From Zarea fungicola (lineage: Eukaryota; Ascomycota; Sordariomycetes; Hypocreales; Cordycipitaceae): a stretch of 15,505 nt of DNA. The notes beneath the pieces are model-generated. The model was not told where the DNA came from. It worked only from the letters and a program-made list of their open reading frames with translations, and did not search any database. Shown here piece after piece: positions 1 through 9,497 of the stretch; position 1 is the first letter of the stretch; each line of letters begins with the position of its first letter. Location: positions 1-15,505 of the forward strand of contig FWCC01000611.1 of assembly GCA_900169235.1 (NCBI GenBank). Direction: 5' to 3'. A program made the position numbers and the translations under genes.

Positions 1-2133
1 CTCAGGTGGGTGGCCTACGTTACCCCAAAAGCACGCGACTCGTTCTGGCCTTTAACAGATTCGTCTAACCGCTTGCGCTTTCGATTCGAGGACATCGGCA
101 TAAGCGGCGTTCATTCTTCCACAAGCGTTACTCGTTCAAAATCAATTAGTAGTACCTGATCGTTGTCATTATTCCACAAGACATTTTCTAGTCCCAGGTC
201 AGAATGCAGTGCACCAAGCTTCTACACAGCTCGCAAAGAGTTCTCAGCCTTGCGGATCAACTGGTCACGACGTCCAGGAAACTGTTTAATAGTGCGCGCA
301 AGATGAGTTCCTACATAGCTCATAAGCATAAAGCGCACAATTAGCACAATGCCGTCATAGTAAAATGATAAGACATCCAGCCCACCTAGCACCACAGGTA
401 TATATATACCTTACAACTCACTTAAGTAGGTACATATGGATTCTTCATACTTAGAACCAGTAACAAATTCTGCTGGAACACCTTTACCGACAAAAGTATG
501 TCCATAGGATAGCAGTGTCACTTGAAACAAAGCGCCGCGGGTTCCGTAGGTGTGAAGTGAAGTACATCCTAGCTGTGTGTCTCGGTGCAGATGCTGAGGG
601 GAACATTGCTTGGCTAGTCGACCAATGAGCGTGGCTAGGCCGATTTAATGCCGATTGACGCCATGATGCGATATATTTGGACAACCCGGATCCAGTGGAG
701 CTCGCGGTGTCAAGCCTCGCAGGCAGAGTTGTGTGCAGTACTTCCGGTTAGTTCCTCTGGTATCTATGTTTTTCGAACTTTTAGCAACTCGGCGAGTGGA
801 AGAGTTCGCGGCTCGCGGTACCCGTGGCCCTCGACTTGGGGTGTTGGGATCGAACCCGTCATCAGAATTTCCGCCATCATCAGATGGCACACTGTCTTGC
901 CAAGGGTCACAAGAAGGCGCAGTGATGAGGGTAGCTCTCGACCGTGTCCTCACTGGGGTCGTACGACAATAAGTGTCTCGGCCCCGTGTCGTGGGCTTAA
1001 AATCAGAAGATAAGATATCCTTTTCCTCACTTTCGCCAATAATATCATCATGTACCATCTCCCATCTCTTCAGCTTTGCTTCCGCCCACTTAATCCAGCT
1101 AATATCCCAAGGGGTAGTTTACAGCGCACGGAGGGTAAACGCCAGGACTTGGCCCACGGCGGTGAGATGAAGGCGGTTATCGCCATGTGAATCGAGTAGC
1201 CCGCCAGTAAAATTACCAACATCTTCTCCCGGGACGGAGAGAAAGAAGTATGCCGTCTTCAAGTCATCACGCTTCACACATAGAAAAATAAATGCCTCCC
1301 CGGTACATATATAGCCGAACTCCATGCCGCCAGTTACCATGTACGAATAAGCCTAGGTGATGACCGCCGCAATAACACGCCTGCAAGTGGTCTCAGGGGT
1401 TTCGTTCTCTTAGAATCAGACTACATCATCTAGGTCCATCTCCACGAGGCCAGCTTTAATGTGCGCTAGAGAGACCTTATAAGGCGCTTTATATTCAACA
1501 CGAAAGCAGATATCCTCTCAGAGGTGCCTTTATTATAAACGCGGCATGGCGGCCCGACCGTCATAGCGGAGCTTGATCCAGACTCATCAAGCTCACATCT
1601 GTTACCAGGGCTCTCTCGTCTATTAAAGTATTCGCATGGTTCTCGAATGCGACGTCTCCCTTGAGCTGAAGTGTCTTGCGAAGTTGACTATTCGTATGTA
1701 ACTATTTTACGATTGAGGCAACGCGAGTTTCAACCGTTTACCGCTCAAGATCAAGCTCCAAGCTTAAACTCCGCTGCCATAGGTCTTTGCCGTTATGCTT
1801 TAACACTATCAGCGGCGTGAAGTGGCGCTAGGTCACAAAATTAGCATCCATCAGCGTTTTCCATATTGCACATTGCTCTTGTGAGAAGGTGGCCCATTCT
1901 CGAATATAGTCGGGGCGGAGTTTTTGTTCGACGTTCGTTGGGTCACCTTTCGTCGACGAGTGTTTGTCTCTCTGGACATCTAGACCGAGTCGGTGACACG
2001 CATCGAGGAATTCTGGAAGCGTTGTGTTCTGTGTCTGGAGCCTCAGTTCTTCGCGTTGTTTCTCAGCTTCTTCTCGTTGTTGTTCCTCCTCTTTGAGGCG
2101 CTTGCGCAGGTGTTCTACTTCTTGAGAATCCAT
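1..2133 (-). pseudogene. Fungal protein-kinase-like gene, degraded by in-frame stops and one frameshift, running off the left edge
   Basis: Reading the minus strand from ATG 2131-2133 gives a charged coiled-coil N-terminus (about 2133-2025, rich in Glu, Gln, Arg), then a middle domain. A frameshift near 1500 follows, then a segment at 1340-1122 and a C-terminal kinase-fold region (about 600-115). The kinase part has a FVGKG segment with a candidate ATP-binding Lys, a catalytic-loop-like LHSDLGLENVLW (Asp and Asn in HxDxxxxN spacing) and LLIDFERV in place of DFG. A basic tail (NRKRKR) follows. In-frame stops lie at 1828-1830, 1738-1740, 1702-1704, 1416-1418, 1410-1412, 1353-1355, 1119-1121, 645-647, 411-413, 222-224, 111-113 and 15-17. 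All have the form TAA/TAG/TGA, and most fit C-to-T change of Gln or Arg codons. The protein resembles, from memory, a repeated family of fungal kinase-like proteins of unknown role. The frame continuity and motifs are seen directly; the family assignment is from memory; RIP is inferred. Confidence 0.85.
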
Positions 2134-2481
2134 TTGGATCTGCGATGCAGCTCGACACTCAACCCACACAGGTGTCCACTTCAGAATATACTGTAGCTGC
2201 GCTTATTTGCGTCATGCTTGACCATTCTGGCCCCGAGATACAGACGGCGAAGGCGTTGTCAATGTATCCGAAGCGGAGTTTTTTTGAAAGTCAGCCTAGC
2301 GTTTTGTTTTTCTGTGAATGCTGATTTTAGTCATCAGGGCGCGAATGTAGCGGGCGCCGCGCATAACGACCGGCTTACCTAGAAAGTGGGCCGCGACTAA
2401 ACGGTTGTTTCGCTATCGCGCACCGTGGCTTTTTGTCCAAGATACTTGCACACGCTTGCTCCTGTCAAGCATGCCAGCATA
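2134..2481. other. Spacer between divergent kinase-like pseudogene and the gene starting at 2482
   Basis: No gene or RNA is recognised here. The stretch separates two divergently oriented starts (2133 minus, 2482 plus), so it would hold both promoters. An open frame runs into it from the downstream gene as far as a GTG at 2425, but that is not a plausible eukaryotic start. Confidence 0.4.
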
Positions 2482-3593
2482 ATGGATATCCATCGCACAA
2501 CGACACCAATCTCAAGCAAAACTCCACCAAACCGACAAGTTATACTGCCGCCAACCCCTCCTGGGACAGTGGAGCGAGGTCCGTCATCAACCATCGCGTC
2601 GGTCCATGCCCTACAGCAGTATTGGGCAAATTGCGCACCGCGAAGTAGAAGAGAGGCTGTCGAAATCATAGAAGTGGAGACGAGCAAGGCCTTTAATCCG
2701 CATGACCACCTCGACGAGCTCGAACCTACACTTCCTCGATTCGACCGCTACCTTTCCAGCATTCGTTTCCGCATGCCTTCACTCCTTCACGAAATTATGA
2801 TTGCAGAACTGGAGAGCGACTTTACAGAACAGAAGTATCGGCTTGGCGGCAAATATTCGGATGTTAAGCTTAGTCGCTCCGCCCGAGTTATCATAGATGA
2901 AGGAAATGAAAGCCGTCAACCAGACATGCAGTTTCGACACAAAGCAAGACCTAGGCCCAACATGGTCCTAGAAGTGGCGCAAACTCAACTCGAAAAAGAG
3001 TTGAAGGCTCTCGCAGATGACTATATAGTGAAAACAGACGGCGAAATTAAAACGGTTTACGGCATAAAACTTAATCCACCTGGCAAACCATCTACAGTTA
3101 CCAAATGGTGTGCCAAAATCACTCCCTCGAAAGACCCAGAATACGATGTAGAAGTGCGAGTTGAAACGATTTTCAGAAAGGTATAAACCTATCCTTACAA
3201 GCTACGTGTGAACACATACTAACCTTGACAGGAATTTCGAACGGCTGATGGCGCACCCGCAAATGAGGACGAGTATATTTTGATACAGCTCACAGATTTC
3301 GGCATACATGCGGACACTCCAGAGCAAGGAATCCAAATATCTTTTCGGACCATTTTTGAATCCTATAATTACGCTTTACAGATGGTGGTCTTAAATAAAG
3401 GAGTGACTGAAAGCGACCGCCCCGCGAAACGTGTAAAGCGTTTTTTCGGACACCAAGTCCTGATGAACAGCTTCAATCGGACGACGAGGCTAGATTTCAG
3501 GCCGAAGAGGCAGCCGTGGAAGAGAGAAATACACAATCAGACTTCGAGCCATCCTCGAGTGACGAAGAGCAGCCACCTTCAAGCAGCCAGTGA
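2482..3593 (+). CDS. Fungal hypothetical protein with a possible PD-(D/E)XK-like core; two exons, probable frameshift near the 3' end
   Basis: Exon 1 is 2482-3180 (233 codons). The first ATG is at 2482; the open frame extends to a GTG at 2425, which I do not use. The intron is 3181-3231 (51 bp: GTATAA donor, TACTAAC branch point, CAG acceptor). Exon 2 starts at 3232 and is in frame. The N-terminus is Pro/Thr-rich and disordered-looking. The core has a PD pair at residues 147-148, VLEVAQTQ with Glu at about residue 164, a LADDYIV segment and a following beta strand (VYGIKL). This order recalls the PD...E-x-x layout of Uma2-like restriction-endonuclease folds, but the usual final Lys is not evident. 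In the reading frame as it stands the protein ends at 3621 in a non-acidic tail. In the +1 frame, from the T-run at 3441-3446, a clean acidic Ser/Glu-rich tail ends in TGA at 3591-3593, so a single lost T is likely. Function unknown. Confidence 0.7.
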
Positions 3594-4139
3594 TCGGGAA
3601 TTGCCTCAAAGACCACAATGATGATGTACACTGCCACAAGATCTTTCGGAGCTTCGGCAAAATGCCACAGTACATCAGCAAGAGAGCAACATACAACCAG
3701 CCGGATCTCGCCTCTCGGCGCTGTATGCTAGCAACGGCAAAATATTGTCATAGGCGTTTAGCGCTGTTAATTTTCCCATTTGGGCCCCATATATACGCAT
3801 TGTTACAATGTGGTGTCACGGTGCTGCATCTTTTGTTGGTATTTTCTTTTGCCTTAGCTGGCTGGCCACTCCTCTAGAAGGTTCTCACTACCATCCTGCA
3901 GCTCTCTACTGTTCACATCAATCTCAAATCGATCGCAGCTCGCATCTACAAAATTTGGTGGCACCCGCTTAGATTGGTGGAAATAATGCTCACAGAAGCT
4001 GTGCCTAGAACTAGCGCTACAGCGATGATGCAGCCCTACGCCTCAGACTACTAATACGTGCCTCCGTCAGCAGGTCATTTATTAGTGCATCAACCAGCCA
4101 TGCCAGTCATGTAAAGTAAAGCAAAACAACGATCTCACG
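3594..4139. other. Intergenic stretch with no supported gene
   Basis: Only short overlapping open frames are found. One plus-strand frame at about 3631-3752 has a coil-like composition (LPQDLSELRQ...) and a later frame is hydrophobic, but neither has a convincing start, splice sites or recognisable motif. It may be 3' untranslated sequence or decayed coding sequence of the upstream gene. Confidence 0.35.
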
Positions 4140-4787
4140 ATGGAGGAAGCAAAAGGTGGCGCTACAGGGGAGCTGCGGCTTAAAAAGAGCGATGCGATGG
4201 AGAGACTTGATAATATGCCTAAAAAAGCGTGGAATTGCGGCAAAGTCGCGTAAGAGGCTACTTTCAATTGATGTCGAACTCGACACCGGTTTTGAGTAAT
4301 CAATTCGGTCGCATGTTCTACCACCACACTGGAGTGAGTATGGATCGAAACAAGTCCATCTGTGTCACTTTGATTCCTCGAGATGGGAATTTCCTCTCTG
4401 TGTACTCCATCACCTCCATTATCTCCATAAACAATGGTGACTTTGTTGGCGCCCTCACAGGACATCCCTGGTGCTCGGAGGACTTCGACAAGGTGTATGG
4501 TATTGGCGGACCGACAAAATTTGTAGCTCGATTATTCAGAGGCTACTGGGGTTTTGAATCAGATGATAGTTGCAGCTCCCGGAGGGTATGCAAATGTGGC
4601 TCTCTAATGGGAACTAATCGATGGTGGCAGCGAGTCGCCTTGTACGTGGCATGTCGCGGTTCAGGCTCTCCGTAGTATTCGGCCCTTTGAGAGCTTCGCC
4701 CGTGTTGCTCAGCATGAAGCGCAGTATATTTGGCATCAGAAGCCTGAAAGTACAAGGAGAGCTTTCACGAAATCAATCTACGCCTGA
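4140..4787 (+). pseudogene. Broken remnant of an unnamed fungal protein, in at least two frames
   Basis: Coding-like sequence begins at ATG 4140 (EEAKGGATGELRLKKSDAM...) and meets TAA at 4251-4253. A second frame at about 4330-4520 reads DRNKSICVTLIPRDGNF, then a segment ending VYGIGGPTK. From 4527 the first frame resumes with LDYSEATGVLNQMIVAAPGG, a TAA at 4605-4607, then WELIDGG, ALRSIRPFESFARVAQ, QYIWHQKPESTRRAF and TGA at 4785-4787. The last segment is 86 codons in one frame with only that single stop, which is hard to explain as chance. A TAG at 4524-4526, just before LDYSE, could be a former Trp codon next to a one-base insertion. The pattern recalls, from memory, fungal hypothetical proteins ending in PFEE...LHQ.PESARRGF. 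No function can be given. The intermediate frames between 4250 and 4330 are uncertain. Confidence 0.5.
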
Positions 4788-4979
4788 CAGGCAAGGTATT
4801 TTTGGAGTAAACCACTAATTCAGCAGCCACGTCGCTTGACGCAAAATCCAAGGTTTGCCTCTAAAACTGCTACATTCATGCACAAGCAACATATTGCGTT
4901 GCTTCTACCTGCAAAGCAGTAATATAATAACTTTAAGCAGTGAAATATACTAAAATTATATTTTTTGGTGGAATCCAGC
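4788..4979. other. AT-rich spacer
   Basis: No gene is seen in this AT-rich stretch, which separates the convergent ends of the 4140-4787 remnant and the minus-strand ORF ending at 4980. Confidence 0.4.
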
Positions 4980-5816
4980 CTACAAACCTAATGTGCGCCG
5001 AGAATCCTTCATTTGTACATGGTCACGCCGCAAACGTCGAAACTGATCTAGCAATTGCCTTAGTCTGGATGCGACCACGTCATCGTTTTTATCCATGTGG
5101 AACGCCTTCCAAAATATTTCTTCCAAAAAGGCGGTAAGAATTCTACGACATTCTTCCTGTTTCTTTATGTCCAGTCCTACCCACCGCTGCATATGCTGGG
5201 CTTTGTACACGCCAGGATGGAAAGCTCTGAGCAAAGGCACCAGTCGGCCCCGGATGTGCAAATCTGTGGTGTCGATACGGGGTGGGAAAGTAGAGCTCAA
5301 CCGTCTGACGAATAAGTTTCTGGCATTGGCAGTAGCGCACTGACAGGCAATAACAACGGTTGGATTTAGATCTTCTACCATCTTCTGAAACACGGCAAAA
5401 GAGCGCTCCTCAAGCGCCGCATAGTCTTGAACAGACATCGTCTCACGCATACGCGCGGTCAAAAAAGTCCGGACATCGAACACCGCGGTGTTGGCGAGAT
5501 TGCGTTTGTTGGTAGAACATCGTCGGAGAAGACGGTCTACTTCTTTTAGCGTGTGGGAAGCAGCAATTCCTTCTGCCAGAGTGGTCGCCTTAAAATACTC
5601 TAACGGCTCCAAAAGGACAATAAGAACGTCAAACAACCCATCTGCCAATGCTTCGGCAAATTGAGCTGCGGCTTTGCTCACGTCAAGAGCTTTGGCATGC
5701 TGTCTGAGCGTCAAGATATGGGCAGGACATCTTGAGGGTGGAGTATTCGCACTGTTTTGCAAGCTGAAATCTGGTTGTGAGCTTCTCGTACTTGTGCGCC
5801 GAGCGGAGGCTCTCAT
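4980..5816 (-). CDS. Intact single-exon ORF, 278 residues, function unknown
   Basis: A continuous minus-strand frame runs from ATG 5814-5816 to a stop at 4980-4982. The N-terminal 40 residues are Ser/Arg/Thr-rich and look disordered. The rest looks mainly alpha/beta: VFDVR at residues 112-116, a hydrophobic strand NPTVVIACQC at 151-160 and FHPG at 199-202, with a basic, Arg-rich C-terminus (QLLDQFRRLRRD). No signal peptide or membrane segment is evident. The strand followed by an HPG motif is loosely reminiscent of the uracil-DNA-glycosylase-like fold, but the usual catalytic motifs are not visible, so this is only a hint. It also resembles fungal hypothetical proteins with a similar CQC...N...R patch, from memory. 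Unlike its neighbours it has no internal stops. Confidence 0.6.
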   Translation of the reverse strand: MRASARRTSTRSSQPDFSLQNSANTPPSRCPAHILTLRQHAKALDVSKAAAQFAEALADGLFDVLIVLLEPLEYFKATTLAEGIAASHTLKEVDRLLRRCSTNKRNLANTAVFDVRTFLTARMRETMSVQDYAALEERSFAVFQKMVEDLNPTVVIACQCATANARNLFVRRLSSTFPPRIDTTDLHIRGRLVPLLRAFHPGVYKAQHMQRWVGLDIKKQEECRRILTAFLEEIFWKAFHMDKNDDVVASRLRQLLDQFRRLRRDHVQMKDSRRTLGL

Positions 5817-6095
5817 ATTGAGTTGTCGTGTTGACAGTGACAGTGAAAGTGGTAATTGAAGTTGAAAGTTTGGTGGAACATTAAAGTGTCTGTGTCAGGA
5901 AAGCCGGTATGAGGAAATTATGAGTTATAGTACTACTTCTATTTGTCCCCCGTAAGTGGTTAGTTCCTTACGGATGCGTCAGGAAGAAACATCACGATAT
6001 CCGCAAGCGGCAGGCAGGTTGGCTTACAGTTATCCGTTTGACACTTCTGCGAAAGTATATTAACATAGCAGCTGCCAGAGAACAGTTGATGTTTC
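5817..6095. other. Spacer upstream of the low-complexity tract
   Basis: No gene is recognised. Short open frames on both strands have no start context or motif. The spacer lies between the divergent minus-strand ORF (start 5816) and the dynamin-like gene, and could contain promoters for both. Confidence 0.35.
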
Positions 6096-6420
6096 AAAAC
6101 ACCGAGAAAAAAAAACCAAAAAAAAAACAGCAGAAGCTCATAGCAAAACCTACACCGAAAACCACCGAAAACAACCAACAACCAACCAACAACAATCAAC
6201 AAAAGTCGAAAAAGAAATTTCAAACAAAAAAAGTCAAACAAAAAGAGTCAAACAAAAAAATTCAAATAATTTAAAAGCAATTTAAAAACTTGTTAACCAA
6301 AAAATCAACCAAAAAATAACCAGAAAACCACCCAAAAAACAACGAAAAGAATCAGCAACCATAGAAACCCTTGGACATAAATAAACCAACACAGAAAACT
6401 GACTGGAACAGAATAACTCG
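6096..6420. repeat. A/C-rich, strand-asymmetric low-complexity tract
   Basis: The plus strand is dominated by A and C, with few T or G, in runs such as AAAAAAAAACC and iterated CAACCAACCAACAACAATCAAC. Translations are Lys/Asn/Gln/Thr strings and do not look like real protein. The tract ends about 20-70 bp before the dynamin-like start codon at 6437, so it probably forms that gene's 5' untranslated leader or promoter region. It is not an exact tandem repeat. Confidence 0.6.
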
Positions 6421-6436
6421 CAAAAAATCAGTGACA

Positions 6437-8742
6437 ATGCGAGAAATTCAGGACATGAACAATCCGGAGCGTCTTCGCTATTTTCAGGTTATCGATAACC
6501 TTCGAGGCTTAGGCATCAATGAGGATTTACCGCTTCCACAGGTAAGAGCCCATACCAGTACATAATACCAATATTCTAACCCTTGTCATAGATCGTTGTG
6601 GTTGGGGACCAGTCCAGTGGCAAGTCCTCTCTTCTTGAAGGAATTACCGGTCTGTCGTTCCCCATTGCGTCGGATCTCTGTACTCGCTTTGCCACACAGA
6701 TCGTGTTGCAGAGAAAACATGGCAAAAAAACGTCTGTGAAAGCAACTATCGTCCCTGGTCCATCCAGTCTTGGTGATGAAGAAGAGAAGAAAAAATTGCT
6801 TGATTTCGACATTGAAATGGATGCCGATGAGCTCAGCGGGTCTAAATTTGCTTGGATTCTAGATGAGGTGCGTAATTGTCTGGACGCTGGGTTCTCTCAG
6901 CCATGCTGATCGCCTACATAGGCTGCCGAACACATGGGTCTGCCCAATTCAGACGATATGGACTTTGAGAATCTAGAGAAGCGTTTCTCTGACGATATTT
7001 TGCGGATTGAAATCTCTGGACCAGATCAACATCACCTGAGCGTAGTTGATGTGCCAGGGCTTTTTCACAGTATGCAGCCTATTGCGCATAAAACACCGCA
7101 TATGCTGACTGCTTAGATCCTACAAAATATCAAACACGCGAGGATCTTTCTGTAATTCGAAGTCTCATTGAAAGATATACAACGGATTCCAGGACAATTA
7201 TTCTGTAGGTACCCAAAAAGAAATGAAATGCCAGATTCGACTAACGTTCGCGGAGGGCGGTTATGGACGCACGTAACAACCTGGCCAACCAGGAAGTCTT
7301 TAAGATGGCTCGTGCTGCCGATCCTGCGGGTATTCGTACTGTCGGCATCATTACTAAGTGTGATGCACTTCAGCCTGGAGATGAACAGGGCGTATGTAAT
7401 GTAGCCCGGTTTGTGTGGGCTTAGCTGACAATTGCAGGTGCTCAGAATTGCGCAGAACGATGTGGAGCGTCTTCAGCATGGGTGGTTTGTTATCCGAAAC
7501 AGGTCTACGAAAGAGATACAGGAAGGCGTAACGATCCTGCAGCGCCACGATAACGAACGGAGATTTTTCCAAGGAGCCCCGTGGAATGAGTTGCCGAAAG
7601 AGCGTATTGGCGTCAAAGCTTTGAAGCCCTTTCTCGGCCAGCTCTTATATGAGCATATTCGCCGTGAATTCCCGGCTCTGGTCAAAGAAATTGAAGCACT
7701 GTACCGGGAGACACAACAGAAGCTAGAGGCTTTAGGAAGCTCTCGACAAACTCCAACGGAGCAGCGTCAGTACCTGACACGCTTGGCCAATCGTTATCAG
7801 CACAATGTGGAAGATGCACTGAGAGGTAACTATGATGTTGAACTCGATCCACAAAGCCGATTGAAGCTGCGAATGCATCTTCGCGAGTTGGCAGATCTAT
7901 TTGAGAAAAGTCTTCGAACTAAGGGCCACAACATGCCTTTCGAACAGGCGAATGGATCAGTCGATGCTGACTTCTTTCAGCAAGATGCTGATCTTGAAGC
8001 TCCAGATATCATGGCGTGGATCCGCAAAGAGTACAGAGAGGCACGCGGTGCGGAGCTGCCTGGCACGGTTAACCCAACACTGCTGGTACGGCTATTCCGG
8101 CAACAAACGAATAACTGGGAGCAGATAACGGGAGACTATCTTGAGAAAGTCGTGTGTCATATTACAGAGTATACCAAGCTGGAATGTCGCCGCACTGAGG
8201 AGGATGAGACAATTCGTTCATGCCTGCAATCGCTGATACTGTCACGCATCGAAAAAGCAAACGCCGCAGCCCAAGATCGCCTGAAGGATATGCTAACTGA
8301 CGAGCGGGGGGGAATCCTTCAGACAGTAAATCATTACTTTGCGGAAACACTTGAGAAGATACGTAAGGAGCGCCTTCTTGCTCGCGTTCAAAACCTCAAT
8401 ATTCAGGATGGTTTCAGTGTCCCTGATGCGGCAGTTGTAACTGAGGCGCTGCATCTCAGCAACGAGGACCAAGCTGTCATTGACATCCATGACGTGTTAA
8501 AAGCCTACTACAAGGTGGCCATCAAGAGATTCGGAGATTATGTGGTTATTGCAGTGGTTGAAAGAATGCTGGGAGAGCAGGAGGCCCTTAAGTTCTTCTC
8601 ATCAGAATACGTGGGAAGCTTATCTGATACTGAATTGGCGGAGATTGCCGCGGAAAACTACACAACATCGACTGCCAGGGTTGATTTGGAAGACCGTTGC
8701 AACAGGTATCGACAGGCACTTCAGACGGCCAGGAGCATCTAA
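6437..8742 (+). CDS. Dynamin-like large GTPase, six exons, 685 residues
   Basis: Exons are 6437-6541, 6592-6867, 6922-7069, 7117-7204, 7256-7391 and 7438-8742. Introns are 46-54 bp with GT..AG ends: 6542-6591, 6868-6921, 7070-7116, 7205-7255 and 7392-7437. Joined, the frame stays open to TAA at 8740-8742. GTPase motifs are present: P-loop GDQSSGKSS (residues 40-48), the switch-I Thr in LCTRF (Thr66), DVPG (170-173) and TKCD (239-242). The middle/stalk region follows (LPKERIGVKALKPFLGQLLY), and the C-terminus (about residues 600-685, from DIHDVLKAYYKVAIKRFGDY) is a GTPase effector domain. I see no PH or proline-rich domain, so it fits the Mx/Drp-like fungal group rather than classical endocytic dynamin. 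Members self-assemble on membranes and hydrolyse GTP; the specific role here is not evident. The start is ATG 6437; the upstream in-frame TTG at 6371 is not credible and ATG 6455 is an alternative. Confidence 0.93.
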
Positions 8743-9074
8743 AGGGCTCAGAGTTGAGTGATCCCCGGCGTAGGTTTCGCCCCTTGAGGTTTTCCTACTC
8801 CATAACGCAAATGCGGGGGATATTGTAAAATAACACCTGCTTTGATTATGCGTAGTGATAGAATCATGGCTGCGTATGTCAATTATATGACTGAATAAGC
8901 AATTTTTTAACCTGCTGCTCACAATTGATTGTAGCCAAGCAGAAAGGAGACCGCATGCAGTGGATAACTTGGGCATGGCCCTTTGAAACACCAGCATTCT
9001 CAAACCCTCCCTAGTAATTCATTCGGAACCAAAATAGCTTCCGTGCCTTCTTATTACTCTCGTACTATTAGAAA
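8743..9074. other. 3' flank of the dynamin-like gene, no gene seen
   Basis: This AT-rich sequence holds only antisense shadow frames. It is likely the 3' untranslated region and terminator region of the dynamin-like gene, plus spacer. Confidence 0.4.
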
Positions 9075-9497
9075 CTACCTCCTTGGGGTCAGGCCGAGAT
9101 GCATTCCCATTTCCTTGCGTCGCATCTCAAAATATGCTAAAGCCTTCTGAAAACCGGTTGCGCCACCTGCACACGCACCGCTCTCAAGATGCTGTGCAAA
9201 CCCGCTCGCAGTAGTCAATGTTCTAACAGCATTGAGATTTACACTCTCAACCCCAAAAATCATGATGGGACAATAGAGGAAAGGCTCGCTGTGAGCGACT
9301 GACTGAATATGATGTTGGAGTCTGTCAACCGGCTGCCGTTTCGGAGGTTGAGCGGCAAGGGGGTAAGTACCGCCGGGTTGGAAGCGGCACAGCGATCTGG
9401 CGTGAACGTTAACGAGAATCAGAGACAAAGAGACTGCGTACACTTTGCAGGAGCCAATCCAGACTACGCACGGAAAAACTTCGCTAGCATTCCGCAA
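9075..9497 (-). pseudogene. Possible fragment of a zinc-finger-like fungal protein
   Basis: The minus-strand frame of 140 codons (ATG 9495-9497, stop at 9075-9077) carries, in its second half, FLYCPIMIFGVESVNL, then TTASGFAQHLESGACAGG and a helical end ALAYFEMRRKEMGMHLGL. The CP...H-x4-C pattern with QHLESGAC resembles the C-terminal C2H2-like finger of some fungal hypothetical proteins (from memory), but the second Cys of a normal finger is missing. The first 70 residues have no recognisable character and may not be coding, so I treat this as a truncated remnant. It could also be a small expressed gene or chance. Confidence 0.35.

Noticed and set aside
847..857. GGATCGAACCC, a perfect tRNA B-box on the minus strand
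   Set aside because: It lies in the kinase-like pseudogene frame (encoding DGFDPNTPS); no A-box, cloverleaf or acceptor stem fits around it.
648..1013. 121-codon plus-strand open frame
   Set aside because: It is antisense to the kinase-like pseudogene, has no motif, and its length is explained by the coding bias of the other strand.
4082..4465. 127-codon minus-strand open frame
   Set aside because: It is antisense to the decayed gene at 4140-4787, with no recognisable motif.
6038..6274. Lys/Asn/Gln-rich 78-codon frame
   Set aside because: It is a translation of the A/C-rich low-complexity tract, not a credible protein.
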